NCBI GenBank assembly: GCA_965261065.1
Contig: OZ253444.1
Location: forward strand, 7,316,001-7,380,000
Direction: 5' to 3'
Length of the DNA stretch: 64,000 nucleotides
Origin: JAKZVK01 sp965261065
GTDB lineage: Bacteria > Acidobacteriota > Terriglobia > Bryobacterales > UBA6623
Below the pieces are notes generated by a model that was given only the letters and a program-made list of their open reading frames with translations, ran no database searches and was not told the origin of the DNA. Positions within the stretch are counted from its first letter, which is position 1. Every line of letters begins with the position of its first letter. Positions 50,903 through 60,282 of the stretch are shown here, in pieces. The translations under genes were made by a program, and so were the position numbers.

Positions 50903-52990
50903 GTGAAGAAGATGCTGTCGGCGCCCCAAAAGCTGGCTTTGGCGGTCCCACTCCTTCTGTTCTGGGCCGGAGGGCTGGTAGCGTCGCCTCAGGAACCTGC
51001 CGGCGCGGCATCCGGTGCCGGGCCCGACCGAGCTAAGGCCTACTATCACTACTCGATCGCGCATCTCAACATGATGCGCTTCGCGGAGCTCGGACGGCAG
51101 GAGTACGTCCGCAAGGCGCTCGACAACTACGAGAAGGCGCTCGCGGCCGACCCGGAGTCGAGTTTCCTGCGGCTCGAGCTGGTCAAGTTTTACGGCCGCA
51201 CGAACCGTCTCGATGAAGCCGTCGCCGAGGCGGAGAAGATCCTCGAGCAAGATCCCGACAACACCGAAGCCCGCGGGGTCATCGGGGGCTTCCTGCGGTC
51301 GTACGCCACATCGCAACGACGTGGCTCGGTCGATAAGGATCTGTTGCAGCGGGCCGTCGAGCAGTTCGAGCAAGTGATCGGGATTGACCCCAACGATGAA
51401 GAGGCGCTGCTGCAGCTTTCGACCCTCTACCGCATCCTCGAAGACAACGAAAAGGCCGAGGAGTCGCTGCGGAAGCTGCTCGAGATCAAGCCGGATTCCA
51501 CCGAAGCGCTGAGTAGCTTGGCGCAGCTTTACCTTTCGATGGGCCAACCCGGTCCCGCGATCGAGGCGCTCGAGAAGATCAAAGCCAGCGGCGAGGCCGA
51601 TCCCCGCAGCTTGGCGGCGCTGGGCGGCGCATACGAAAACGTGGGACGTCATCGCGACGCGGCAGAGGTCTTCGGCGAGCTGCTCAGGCAGAGCAGCGGG
51701 AACGCGGTTCGCGTCCGACGGGCTCTGGCGAACAACCTGGTGCTCTCCGGCCAGTTCAGCGAGGCGCTCACCCACTACCAGGAGTTGGTCGAGGGCGAAC
51801 CAAATAACCCCGAGCATCACCTGCGGCTGTCCCAGATTTATCGCCAGGAGCGCAACTTCGCCCTTGCCTGGGAGCACCTGCGGAAGGCCTCCGAGTTGGC
51901 GCCGGAATCGCTGGAGGTCCGCTACAACGGCGTGCTCTTGTTTGAAGCCGAGGGCAAGACCGTCGAGGCCATCGAGGGCATGGAGCAGCTTCTCGAGGAA
52001 ACGGCCAAGGAGCAGTACACGGCACGGGACCGCCAGAACCGCGCGATGTTCCTCGAGCAGCTCGGGTTGCTCTACCGACGCCAAGAGAACGTTGAGCGCG
52101 CGGCCGAGGTCTTCAAACAGATGGCGGAGATCGATCCGCAGGGGAGGCCTCGGGCACTGATACACGTGATCGACACGTATCGCTTCGCACGCCGGTACGA
52201 CCAGGCGCGGGACTGGTCGCAACAGGCGTACGAGGAGTTCCCGGACGACCGCGGTTTGGCTGTCCTGCGGGCCACGGTCTTGGCCGAGACCGGAGATTCC
52301 GGCAAGGGGAGTAAGATTCTCAAGTCCCTGCTCGACGGCAAGGCGCAGGATCTTCAAGTCCACCTGGCGTTGGCGCAGGTTTACGAGAAGGGCAAGAAGT
52401 TCGATCAGGCGCTCAAGTCCGTCGCGGAGGCGGAAAAGCTGGCCAAGACGCGGCCACAGGAAATCGACGTTCTATTCACGCGGGGCTCTGTGCTCGAGCG
52501 CGGCAAGCGGCACGCCGAGGCCGAGAAGGCGTTTCGTGATCTGATCGAGGCGGACCCGAAGAACGCCTCGGCGCTCAACTACCTGGGCTACATGTTGGCC
52601 GACCTGAACCAGAAGCTCGACGAAGCCCACGACATGATTCAGAAAGCGCTCGACCTCGACCCAGAGAACGGCGCCTACCTCGACAGCCTGGGCTGGCTGT
52701 ACTTCCGCCAGGAGAAACTGGACCTCGCCGAGCGCTACCTGCTTCGGTCGCTCGAGAGCGTCAAGCGGGACCCCGTCGTTCACTCCCACCTGGCCGACGT
52801 CTACTTCAAACAGGGCAAGGTCGATGAGGCACGTAAACACTGGGAGCGGTCGCTCCAGGAGTGGAAGAACAGCGCCAAAGCCGACCAGGACTCCGGCGAG
52901 ATCGCCAAGGTCGAAGCCAAGCTTGCCGAGCTAAAAGTCGAGCTTTCCTCTTCCGGAGAGCGGTCGAAATCTCCCAACGAGAACAAGTAG
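50903..52990 (+). CDS. Exported tetratricopeptide-repeat protein
   Basis: 695 aa. A signal peptide (LALAVPLLLFWAGGLVAS) is followed by at least twelve TPR units from about residue 45 to 660 (for example ALDNYEKALAADPESSFLRLELVKFYGR; LNYLGYMLADLNQKLDEAHDMIQKALDLDPENGAYLDSLGWLYFRQEKL). The C-terminal tail is charged. TPR proteins scaffold protein complexes; this size with a signal suggests the periplasm or outer membrane assembly. An AGAGAGGAATTCC region precedes the start. Nothing near it names the complex. It lies between an LpxL-like gene and an ABC-2 permease, both envelope genes. Confidence 0.85.
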   Translation: MKKMLSAPQKLALAVPLLLFWAGGLVASPQEPAGAASGAGPDRAKAYYHYSIAHLNMMRFAELGRQEYVRKALDNYEKALAADPESSFLRLELVKFYGRTNRLDEAVAEAEKILEQDPDNTEARGVIGGFLRSYATSQRRGSVDKDLLQRAVEQFEQVIGIDPNDEEALLQLSTLYRILEDNEKAEESLRKLLEIKPDSTEALSSLAQLYLSMGQPGPAIEALEKIKASGEADPRSLAALGGAYENVGRHRDAAEVFGELLRQSSGNAVRVRRALANNLVLSGQFSEALTHYQELVEGEPNNPEHHLRLSQIYRQERNFALAWEHLRKASELAPESLEVRYNGVLLFEAEGKTVEAIEGMEQLLEETAKEQYTARDRQNRAMFLEQLGLLYRRQENVERAAEVFKQMAEIDPQGRPRALIHVIDTYRFARRYDQARDWSQQAYEEFPDDRGLAVLRATVLAETGDSGKGSKILKSLLDGKAQDLQVHLALAQVYEKGKKFDQALKSVAEAEKLAKTRPQEIDVLFTRGSVLERGKRHAEAEKAFRDLIEADPKNASALNYLGYMLADLNQKLDEAHDMIQKALDLDPENGAYLDSLGWLYFRQEKLDLAERYLLRSLESVKRDPVVHSHLADVYFKQGKVDEARKHWERSLQEWKNSAKADQDSGEIAKVEAKLAELKVELSSSGERSKSPNENK

Positions 52991-53154
52991 GCGCCTGCGT
53001 CAGTGCCGTCTCGCACTCGCGGGCAGCCCGTAGCGCACATCTCGGTTTTTGGGATCCGCGGCTTTTCGCCCCAGAGGGGCCGAAGGAAAATCGCCCCGGC
53101 TTCTCGGGGATTAACTACCCTCTACCTTCGGGAAGACCCCGCTGACCGAACACA

Positions 53155-53946
53155 GTGCGCCGGTACACCCAACTGCTGCTTCAATACTTCCTGCAGTACG
53201 CCAAGGTCCGCCTGGCCTACAAAGGAGACTTCTTCGTCTCGGTCGCCACCACGGTGATCGCCACCGGTTTCGGCATTGGCGTTGTCTTCCTGCTCTTTGG
53301 CCGCTCGCCGGAGATCGCCGGCTGGCGGTTCCACGAAATCCTGTTCCTCTACGGCTTCGGGTTGATCCCGCTCTCGTTCTTCAACGTGGTCAGCATCAAC
53401 CTCTACTACTTCAGCGAAGCCTATATCATCGAAGGAAAATTTGATCGCGTCTTGTTGCGGCCCGTGCATTCGCTGTTTCAGGTGATGAGCGAGCAATTCC
53501 GCCTGGAATCGCTGAGCGATGCCTTCATCGGGCTCGCCATTGTCATCTACACGGCGCGCGAACTGGGCTTGACTTACGGGCCGCTCGACTGGCTGTTCCT
53601 CGTCTTCGCCACGGGGTGCGGCGTCATGATCTATTTGTCGGTCTTCCTGCTCCTTACGAGCGTCTCGTTCTGGGTGGAGGACCGCGTCGGCATCATCCCG
53701 CCGATCTTCAACATGCTCGCCTTCGGGCGCTACCCGCTCAACATCTACAGCCCGTTCATTCAGTTCTTGCTGAGCTGGATCATCCCCTTCGGGTTCGCGA
53801 GCTTTTATCCGTCGACGGTCCTGCTCGGGCGGCTCGATTACCAGTCGTACTTGGTGTACTTGCCGGTGGTAACCCTGGTGTTCTTCACCGCGTCGATCCT
53901 GCTCTGGAACCGCGGTGTGGCCAATTACTCGAGTACGGGGTCGTGA
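53155..53946 (+). CDS. ABC-2 family transporter permease
   Basis: 263 aa with six predicted membrane helices: VSVATTVIATGFGIGVVFLL, ILFLYGFGLIPLSFFNVVSI, a helix around 120-140, GVMIYLSVFLLLTSVSFWV, IQFLLSWIIPFGFASFYPST and VYLPVVTLVFFTASILLW. It belongs to the ABC2_membrane_6/DUF990 group, normally a two-permease plus ATPase exporter, but no second permease or ATPase lies in the window. The start is GTG 53155 with weak ribosome binding. The substrate is unknown. Confidence 0.8.
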   Translation: MRRYTQLLLQYFLQYAKVRLAYKGDFFVSVATTVIATGFGIGVVFLLFGRSPEIAGWRFHEILFLYGFGLIPLSFFNVVSINLYYFSEAYIIEGKFDRVLLRPVHSLFQVMSEQFRLESLSDAFIGLAIVIYTARELGLTYGPLDWLFLVFATGCGVMIYLSVFLLLTSVSFWVEDRVGIIPPIFNMLAFGRYPLNIYSPFIQFLLSWIIPFGFASFYPSTVLLGRLDYQSYLVYLPVVTLVFFTASILLWNRGVANYSSTGS

Positions 53947-54102
53947 GCAGGGCTCAAACGCCGCCACCGGAACGTAGGTCGATGCTCGAGGTGCAGGGAC
54001 AGATTCCGGGGCGGGGCGCGGACACCTACGTCTGCCGCATCGACACTCGTGTCAATGCCTGGGCTGCTTGACCGCGAGCCGCGCCACCTTGGCTGCGTAG
54101 GA

Positions 54103-55353
54103 TTACGCCTTCACGACCTTCTGCCGACGCGGGTCCCAAGCCAAATACTTCTTCTTCCGCAACGACTCGACCGCCATGCGGCACGCCAGCATGCCGTGGA
54201 AGCCCAACTCTACATCGCACTTGAGCGGCTCACCAAAGCGGATGGCACGATGCAGGTTCTGATGATGAAGAGTGATGTCTTCGGCGCCCGTCTTGGTGTG
54301 GACGATCCTCTTGCGGCTGTCGGCGAACTCCTTCTCGGGTTCGATGATGAAACCCTCTTTGTTGAACTCGAGCGTCGCTTCGTGCCCGCGGATCAGGTGG
54401 CGCACCTTCGCGGAGTTGGCCATCGACGAAACCAGCAGAACTGAAATCCCCTCGGGGTAGTCGACCATCATGTTGAAGGTGTCGGGGATCTCGGCCCTAC
54501 TCGTCGTGAAACAGTTCTTTCCGCCGGTGGCGACCACACGGGACGGCACCGTCAGGCCACAGGCCTTAATGATGCGCGTGATGCGGTGCACGAACAGGTC
54601 CGACGCGATGCCGCTCGAATAGTCCCAGTAGCGCCGCCAGGCGAAGAACCGGTCAGCGTCGAACGGACGTTTCTTCGCAGGCCCAAGGAAGGCATCCCAA
54701 TCGAGATTCTCGCCCGGGCGGACGTCTTCATCAAAAGGCTTGGTCCAATAGTCGTCGAGGTGGTTGCGCGAATAGTCGATCTGCGCCATGACGATCTTGC
54801 CCAGCGCGCCCTCCTTGATGTAGCGCTGCGCGGTCTCGTAGGAGTCGTCGGACATGCCCTGTACGCCAACCTGCATCTTCACGCCGGTCTGCTTGATCTT
54901 CTTGACGACCTTCTTGCCCTCGTCGATCGAGTAGGTCATCGGTTTCTCGCAGTACATGTGCTTGCCGGCATCGGCGGCATCGAGAATCATCCGCCCGTGC
55001 CAGTGCTCGGGGACCGAGATCAGCACGTAGTCGATGTCGGGGTTGTCGAGCAGCCGGCGATAGTCTTTGTGGGGTTTACCCCCGGTCCGCTCGACGGCCT
55101 CATCGAGCCGCTTCTGGTAGATCTCGCACACGGCGGCGATCTCGATGTTGTCGTCCTCGCGCATCGTCATCAGCCGCTTCATGTGGCCCGTGGCGTTGCC
55201 GCCACCGCCGATGATGCCGATGCGCAAACGGTCGTTGGCGCCGATCACCCGCGGCGCCCTCGCGGACGCGCCTCGCGCCGACACGGCCATCGAAGTCGCG
55301 GCGACCGACCCGGCCACAAAAGAACGGCGAGACATCGCATTGTTCGAACTCAT
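54103..55353 (-). CDS. Gfo/Idh/MocA-family oxidoreductase with Tat signal
   Basis: 416 aa. N-terminal twin-arginine signal (MSRRSFVAGSVAATSMAVSA). A Rossmann fold follows with GIIGGGGNATGHM, the VPEHWHG and CEKPMT motifs of the family (Lys being the catalytic base), then the C-terminal alpha/beta sheet domain (IDYSRNHLDDY, GGKNCFTT). NAD(P)-dependent redox of sugars or amino sugars outside the cytoplasm is expected; exported members are common in Planctomycetota and Acidobacteriota. Its stop lies 157 bp past the permease gene on the other strand. Confidence 0.88.
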   Translation of the reverse strand: MSSNNAMSRRSFVAGSVAATSMAVSARGASARAPRVIGANDRLRIGIIGGGGNATGHMKRLMTMREDDNIEIAAVCEIYQKRLDEAVERTGGKPHKDYRRLLDNPDIDYVLISVPEHWHGRMILDAADAGKHMYCEKPMTYSIDEGKKVVKKIKQTGVKMQVGVQGMSDDSYETAQRYIKEGALGKIVMAQIDYSRNHLDDYWTKPFDEDVRPGENLDWDAFLGPAKKRPFDADRFFAWRRYWDYSSGIASDLFVHRITRIIKACGLTVPSRVVATGGKNCFTTSRAEIPDTFNMMVDYPEGISVLLVSSMANSAKVRHLIRGHEATLEFNKEGFIIEPEKEFADSRKRIVHTKTGAEDITLHHQNLHRAIRFGEPLKCDVELGFHGMLACRMAVESLRKKKYLAWDPRRQKVVKA

Positions 55354-55414
55354 GGATTTAACCTCACTGCGAAACGTGATTCGCGATCCGTGTTTCGTGT
55401 TTCGTGTTTCAACT

Positions 55415-58207
55415 CTACCGATCCCTATACGTTACCCAAATCGGCGAGGCCCAGGCCAACTCGCCATTCTCCTGCTCCACGCGGATATAGTAGTAAGCCT
55501 CGCCCGCCTCTATATCATTATCGACGTACGTGAAGGCCAGCTCCGGCCCCTGGCCGCGCTGCGTGTGAACGTAGGTGTTGTTCTTGATCACTTCGACCTT
55601 GCGAATCGCGCCGGTACCGGCGATCTTCGCCTCGAGCTTCAGCCGCTGCCCGGTCTCGAACACCTCGCCCATGAAGTGCCCATTGATGCGGAAGTCGACG
55701 AGGATGTTGTCGGTCGCGGCGTACGCCCGCCGCGCGCGGATGGCCTCGATGATGTTCTCGCGCGTCAAGTCCTCGACGTAGACCATGCCGTGAGAGGTGT
55801 GCGTCGAGACGTGGTCCGAGCTTGACTGCACGCCGAGCTTCAACCCCTTCTCCCACGCCTTCCACACGAACCCGGCCGGCCGGCTCCCTCGGTTGGACGA
55901 GCGCGGCGCCCTCTCGTGTTCGTAGTTGCGGCGGTAGCCCTGGTAGATCTCGACCAGCGTGTCGACCTCGGGGTCGTGGTCGCTCCAATCGGTGCCAGCG
56001 CCGGTGGCCGAGGTGTGCGACATGACGATGCCGCGGTTCTCGCGCAGGTTCTGGAAAAAGGGCTCGACGCCGACCTCGTCGTTCTTCTCGCGCTCCTCGT
56101 CGATGATCTTGACGACCCGGACGCCGCGCTGCGCAAACATCGCATTGCGATGGCCGCTCGGAAATCCGCGGCTGCGCTCATAGCCATACAGCGGCGTGAA
56201 GCGGCCCGGGATCGTGAACAGGTCCACGGCCTTCTGGATCATCCACCAACTGTATTCGACCTCCTGCCCGGCTTGATGGTCGGCCACGCCGAGGTAGTCG
56301 TGCGCCGCGGCATCGAGCGCGTAACGGTAGGCGTCGAGGAGCGATCCGTCGCGGTTGCCGTCCCACGAGAGGTCGGTGTGGCGATGCATGTCGCCGCGGG
56401 CGGGGCGGTAGGTCTTGCCGCCTACGGTGACTCGGTGGTTGCGCACGCGGGCGACATCGGCTGCCTCGTTCGGATGGACGTTGGCCGGCTGGTCGGGGTA
56501 GGGCTCGAAGGCAACGAACTTCGCTTGCGTTTTGGACCGCGGGCCGGCCTTCAACGCAGCAACGTAGAGGTCCTGGTCTCGTTGGAAGCCGTCAGGGAAT
56601 TGGCGTCCGTCACTCGCCCACAAGACGGTGGGGCGACCATCCTGCCCGGTGTAGACCGAGACGGGAAAGTCGATCCGCCCATACGCGAGGGGGAACTCGA
56701 CGGCGGGAATCCAGCGGCCGTTTTGAAAACTGGTAGCGCCCAGGCGGAACATCGACCGGAAGCGATTGCCGCCCCGGGTCATGGGCGTGTTGGTACGGTA
56801 GCGAAACAGCACCCACAAGTTGCCGCCGCCGTCGCTTGCCAGCCGCGCGTCGTGGAAGACTTGGCGCTCCTCTGCCGGGAGGACCGCGGTGAGATCGCCG
56901 GGCAGTTGCTTGAGTTCGCCGCCCTTGTAGGTGGCGACGCGCACCTGCCGCCGCATGAGCAGGCCCATGCCGGCATCTTGGATGCCCTGCGCGTAGTCCT
57001 TGCCCCAGTTGGCGTCGCCTTCGTCCCAGGCCAGCCACAGCCGGCCGCTGGGATCGTAGTGCGCCGTGGCGCGCGCTTCGAACGACGGCGAATCGGCGAC
57101 CGCGACGGTTTCAGACAGCTTGCCGCCGCTGAGCTGCTTCATCACGACGTCGTAATCGCCTTTGCTGTAGGTGTCCCAGACGATGGTTGCTTGACCGTCT
57201 CGGGAAACCGCCACGTCGGGCTCCCAATCGTTGGCCGGGTCGTCGCTGACCTGCACTTCTCCGCCCCACCCGCTGCCATTGTGCATCCGCAGGTAGATAT
57301 CGCCGTTGCCGGTGCGGAAGCTCTGCCACGCGAGATAGAGGCGGCCCTCGCCGTCGCTTGCGAGAGCGTGAAAGATGTCCGAGCCTGCGGCGTTGGTCAA
57401 GCGTTCGGTGGCCGACCAGTCCGTGCCGCCGTAGTGGCGGGCGAACAGGTCCCAGTTGGAATTCTTCTGCTCGCACCACACAGCCCAGAGGCGGCCTTGC
57501 GCGCCCCCGGCCAGGTGCACACCGAACAGATCCGCACCGGCTTCGGTCAGGGCGACGGGGTCATCTTCATCGCGCCGCACCCACAGCCGGTCGCCGCCGG
57601 TGTCGTAGCTTTGGTACGCGACCCAGCGGTGTCCGTCCGACGCCTGCACTCCGGTTACGTAATCCTCAGCGGTCGGCCCCTCGGTGAGGCGCTCTGGGGC
57701 GGGTGAGCGGCTGACCACGACGGCCCCGCCACCGAACAATTTCGGACGCTCCCAGGTGATCTCGCCAGGAACGAAAGAAAACTCGCCTTGCATCGTCTCG
57801 ACGGTAATCTTGCCCGGACCCTTCATCTCCAAGCGCACGTGCAGGCCCTTTTCGGTGAGTTTCTCCAGGCGCTTGGTGCCGTGCAGGCTGCGCTCCCAGG
57901 GGGCGTACCAGTAGGTTTCGCGCCGAGTGCTACACGTCCATTCAGTGTCGGACAGCACTTCGTCGGTCTGCGCGAACTGCCAGCCGTCGAGGCCGGCGAC
58001 ATGACCGTTGGCGACTTGAACGTGGCCACTCCAGTCGCGGGACTGCTCTTCACCGACGCCGAAGCGAATCAGGAACGCGGTTTGGCTGGGTGCCGCCGTT
58101 TGCGGGGAAGCCGCCGCGACGCCGGCGGAGGGCAGGGGGTTTGTCTGGTGCCACCAAAGCGCCGCGGCCGCCAAGAAGACGGCGGGCAGCAGGCGGCGCA
58201 GTTGCAT
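55415..58207 (-). CDS. Secreted beta-propeller plus PHP/DUF3604-like protein
   Basis: 930 aa from ATG 58207; a start at 58252 would add 15 residues before the signal peptide (LLPAVFLAAAALWWHQ). An N-terminal jelly-roll-like part runs to about 170. A seven-blade-like propeller of short repeats follows (about 185-580), with W-containing strands such as GRLYLAWQSF, GQATIVWDTY and GRLWLAWDEGDANW. The C-terminal domain (about 620-930) holds the PHP-type metal site RGDMHRHTDLS, GVADHQAG, MSHTSATG and SSSDHVSTHTSHG, typical of DUF3604. It suggests a secreted hydrolase attached to a binding propeller. Substrate unknown. Confidence 0.8.
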   Translation of the reverse strand: MQLRRLLPAVFLAAAALWWHQTNPLPSAGVAAASPQTAAPSQTAFLIRFGVGEEQSRDWSGHVQVANGHVAGLDGWQFAQTDEVLSDTEWTCSTRRETYWYAPWERSLHGTKRLEKLTEKGLHVRLEMKGPGKITVETMQGEFSFVPGEITWERPKLFGGGAVVVSRSPAPERLTEGPTAEDYVTGVQASDGHRWVAYQSYDTGGDRLWVRRDEDDPVALTEAGADLFGVHLAGGAQGRLWAVWCEQKNSNWDLFARHYGGTDWSATERLTNAAGSDIFHALASDGEGRLYLAWQSFRTGNGDIYLRMHNGSGWGGEVQVSDDPANDWEPDVAVSRDGQATIVWDTYSKGDYDVVMKQLSGGKLSETVAVADSPSFEARATAHYDPSGRLWLAWDEGDANWGKDYAQGIQDAGMGLLMRRQVRVATYKGGELKQLPGDLTAVLPAEERQVFHDARLASDGGGNLWVLFRYRTNTPMTRGGNRFRSMFRLGATSFQNGRWIPAVEFPLAYGRIDFPVSVYTGQDGRPTVLWASDGRQFPDGFQRDQDLYVAALKAGPRSKTQAKFVAFEPYPDQPANVHPNEAADVARVRNHRVTVGGKTYRPARGDMHRHTDLSWDGNRDGSLLDAYRYALDAAAHDYLGVADHQAGQEVEYSWWMIQKAVDLFTIPGRFTPLYGYERSRGFPSGHRNAMFAQRGVRVVKIIDEEREKNDEVGVEPFFQNLRENRGIVMSHTSATGAGTDWSDHDPEVDTLVEIYQGYRRNYEHERAPRSSNRGSRPAGFVWKAWEKGLKLGVQSSSDHVSTHTSHGMVYVEDLTRENIIEAIRARRAYAATDNILVDFRINGHFMGEVFETGQRLKLEAKIAGTGAIRKVEVIKNNTYVHTQRGQGPELAFTYVDNDIEAGEAYYYIRVEQENGELAWASPIWVTYRDR

Positions 58208-58322
58208 GTCAGCAGTGTAACGCGGGCGGCGAAGTAGGCGTGGAAAGTCCAAATCCGTACCTCAGGATTCCGACGATCGCTTGCCGCCCCGGCCCGCCGC
58301 AACCGCGCCACCCACCACTTCC

Positions 58323-58348
58323 GAGCCGCGGATGGAAATCCGCGGCTC
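58323..58348. repeat. Hairpin with 11-bp stem and GGAA loop
   Basis: Perfect stem GAGCCGCGGAT closing on a GGAA tetraloop. It is unlike the CCCCTACA-type palindromes elsewhere. Confidence 0.7.
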
Positions 58349-58413
58349 CCGCTCGGCGCAACCTGCCCGATCCAACCACGGGACCGAGCCCCGCCAGGGG
58401 CGTTTGAATTTAG

Positions 58414-58433
58414 CCCACGGCGCAAGCCGTGGG
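58414..58433. repeat. Hairpin with 8-bp stem and GCAA loop
   Basis: Stem CCCACGGC with GCAA loop (GNRA type) and perfect complement. It follows TTTAG and is followed by GAAAACG. Confidence 0.7.
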
Positions 58434-58628
58434 AAAACGCAACAAACGATCCGCAGCCCCGGCAGGGGGCGTTTGAGCTTTTTTCTCTTCTCAACACCCG
58501 CGCGGGTGGCCAACCGTAAACCTATGCGCTCTCTGTTGACCCCACCCTTCGAGTCAGGAAGGCGTTACGACACAGACTCCCGCGAGCTTACGGACGAACT
58601 GTGGAAGAACAGCGTTCCCATCTGGCCG

Positions 58629-59450
58629 TCAGAAGACGACTCGGAAGCGCCCTTTGAAGAGGACGGCACTCACCATCGACAGCACCATGAACCAGACAAG
58701 CCAGTGCAGATCCAGTCCGGCGAACTCGATCGAGCCCGCCGGATAGCTCACCTCAATCCACTCCACCTCGTCCGCCGCCAAACGATTCTCCCCGGGATAA
58801 AGGAACGCATCCCACACGCCCGTGACGCGGCGGCTCGACAGGTACCGCGCACCCACGCCCCCCTCCACCGACTTGACCCACTCCTTGTCGCGCCACACGA
58901 AGCGCAAGTCGCCACTGACGGGTTTCGAGGCACGAATGCGCCAACTCATCTGGCCCGCCTCGATCGCCCGGACCGCGGGCGTCTCGACCGTGATGCCGTC
59001 GGGCGCGTGCAGCTCCGGCGCGGGCGCATTGCTTCCCAGCCTCCCGCTGACTTGCATCGTGACGATGCCCGCTTCGCCCACCACAAGCGGCGTGCGCCCG
59101 TAGAAAGCGTCCAGGTGAATCAGAAGGACCACGAGCGGCACGGTCAGAACCAGCATCGGCCGCAGCATCAACCCGATGTAACGCACGTTCCCGGTGACCA
59201 GGTTCTTCTGAGCCTGCCAGACGAGCGACAGGTCATCGCCATAGAGGCGCAACTCGAGTAGATAGGCTTGCAGTCGCTTCTTGGTCTCGGAGATGGCTTT
59301 CTGGTTCGAGGTAAGGCCAAACACCCACAGCATGCCGATGCCGGTGAGGACGGAAACCACCGCCAAGCCGAAGAACGGATGCACTTCAGTCGCGATCCGT
59401 AGGAAAGCTTCGATCACGTTTCGGAAAACGGTGTTGAACGAATCCAGCAA
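58629..59450 (-). CDS. Inner-membrane protein, possible EMC3/TMCO1 (DUF106)-like insertase
   Basis: 273 aa. First helix FFGLAVVSVLTGIGMLWVFGL, then a charged coiled stretch (NQKAISETKKRLQAYLLELRLYGDDLSLVWQAQKNL), a hydrophobic helix pair (IGLMLRPMLVLTVPLVVLLI), a long soluble domain (about 115-235) and a C-terminal helix (LHWLVWFMVLSMVSAVLF). The first helix-coil-helix-helix order resembles EMC3/TMCO1/DUF106 proteins of the Oxa1 superfamily; this is a weak inference from pattern only. The soluble domain is an added feature. It is the last gene of a three-gene minus-strand set, 63 bp after the 106-aa gene. Confidence 0.6.
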   Translation of the reverse strand: MLDSFNTVFRNVIEAFLRIATEVHPFFGLAVVSVLTGIGMLWVFGLTSNQKAISETKKRLQAYLLELRLYGDDLSLVWQAQKNLVTGNVRYIGLMLRPMLVLTVPLVVLLIHLDAFYGRTPLVVGEAGIVTMQVSGRLGSNAPAPELHAPDGITVETPAVRAIEAGQMSWRIRASKPVSGDLRFVWRDKEWVKSVEGGVGARYLSSRRVTGVWDAFLYPGENRLAADEVEWIEVSYPAGSIEFAGLDLHWLVWFMVLSMVSAVLFKGRFRVVF

Positions 59451-59513
59451 GATGAGAGGTCCGTTTGGAATGTGGGCCGCAAAGACTGAGGTTGACCAGC
59501 AAGGCGGCGCCGT

Positions 59514-59834
59514 CTAGGAACGCGTCTCCCGGCTTGTAAAGTAGTACGTTACGGTGGACCCCACCAGGCCGGAGAGGACCGGCAGCCAGGCGTTGAACAC
59601 AGCCTCAACCTTCTCAACCACGTCCTGGGAGTCAGCGCGAAAGCTCAATGTGATCAGAACGATGTAGTGGAACAGCAATCCGACGGCCAAGATCCAGATC
59701 AGGAGCCGAGCGATCCTGACACGGTCCTCTCCAACATCCCGGGGGCGCGTGGGTTTGGGCGGTTCGGCCTCCGCCGCGACCGCTTCGCCGCCCTCTTGGG
59801 GTTCCTTCTCCGTATTCTGGGTATCGTCCGCCAC
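59514..59834 (-). CDS. Small two-helix membrane protein
   Basis: 106 aa. An acidic cytoplasmic N-terminus (MADDTQNTEKEPQEGGE) then two predicted transmembrane helices (LLIWILAVGLLFHYIVLITL and AWLPVLSGLVGSTVTYYFT). It starts 3 nt after the stop of the 83-aa gene upstream. No family recognised. It pairs with the RHH-like gene, a layout that suggests regulation of, or by, the membrane protein. Confidence 0.65.
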   Translation of the reverse strand: MADDTQNTEKEPQEGGEAVAAEAEPPKPTRPRDVGEDRVRIARLLIWILAVGLLFHYIVLITLSFRADSQDVVEKVEAVFNAWLPVLSGLVGSTVTYYFTSRETRS

Positions 59835-59837
59835 GCC

Positions 59838-60089
59838 CTAGTCATCCTTCTTGGTGGACTTGGTCACTCTCTTCAGCGACGGGATGATGATGGTTTTCTC
59901 CATCTTTGTCTTGGGGTTTCGTACCACGACCTCGGTGTAGCCCTCCAGTGCTTCTTCTTGCAAGGCGTCGTTGATTTGCACCGAATCGAGAACCGCAGTC
60001 CCTAAAGTTGTGAACTCCGCCCGGCTCTGCACGTCCTCCAAGGATCGAAGACTCTTGTCATCGAAGGTAAAAACGACACGCTTAGACAT
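59838..60089 (-). CDS. Ribbon-helix-helix-like small protein
   Basis: 83 aa from ATG 60089, which is preceded by GGAGG at about 6 nt; an upstream in-frame start at 60182 is less likely. N-terminal beta strand and helices (SKRVVFTFDDKSLRSLEDVQSR) look like an RHH fold; the C-terminus has strands TEVVVRNP and EKTIIIPSL. Likely a DNA-binding or dimerising small regulator. First gene of the set with the 106-aa and 273-aa membrane proteins. Confidence 0.65.
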   Translation of the reverse strand: MSKRVVFTFDDKSLRSLEDVQSRAEFTTLGTAVLDSVQINDALQEEALEGYTEVVVRNPKTKMEKTIIIPSLKRVTKSTKKDD

Positions 60090-60094
60090 CGGTG

Positions 60095-60100
60095 CCCTCC
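60095..60100 (-). promoter_or_regulatory. Ribosome binding site of the RHH-like gene
   Basis: GGAGGG 5 nt before the ATG at 60089, which chooses this start over the in-frame start at 60182. Confidence 0.65.
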
Positions 60101-60282
60101 AGAGAATACGGACCCATTCCAACTCCGAGTGGGTCCTGTGTTGAATTGATGCTGTCATCGTACCAGGAGAGTGCACTGACACGCAACATATGAGTCACAG
60201 AAATGGATACAGATCTACATCAGCCAAGACAGTATCAGAATGCGCGAGATGCACAACTCTTTTATTACCAATGTATTGACTA

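Larger units (their letters stand above)
58208..58628. other. Gap with several hairpin repeats between the PHP protein and the membrane cluster
   Basis: About 420 bp without a supported gene. It contains two strong hairpins (58323-58348 and 58414-58433), two near-identical direct repeats GGGGCGTTTGA (at about 58397 and 58467), and a T-rich tract at about 58480-58490. It could hold a terminator for the minus-strand 58629 gene. Reading frames through it are not protein-like. Confidence 0.5.

Noticed and set aside
55388..55409. Three tandem CGTGTTT units between the Gfo/Idh/MocA and PHP genes
   Set aside because: Too short and simple to support a function; probably replication slippage.
55916..57706. 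596-codon plus-strand frame over the propeller/PHP gene
   Set aside because: Antisense shadow; composition driven by GC-rich third positions.
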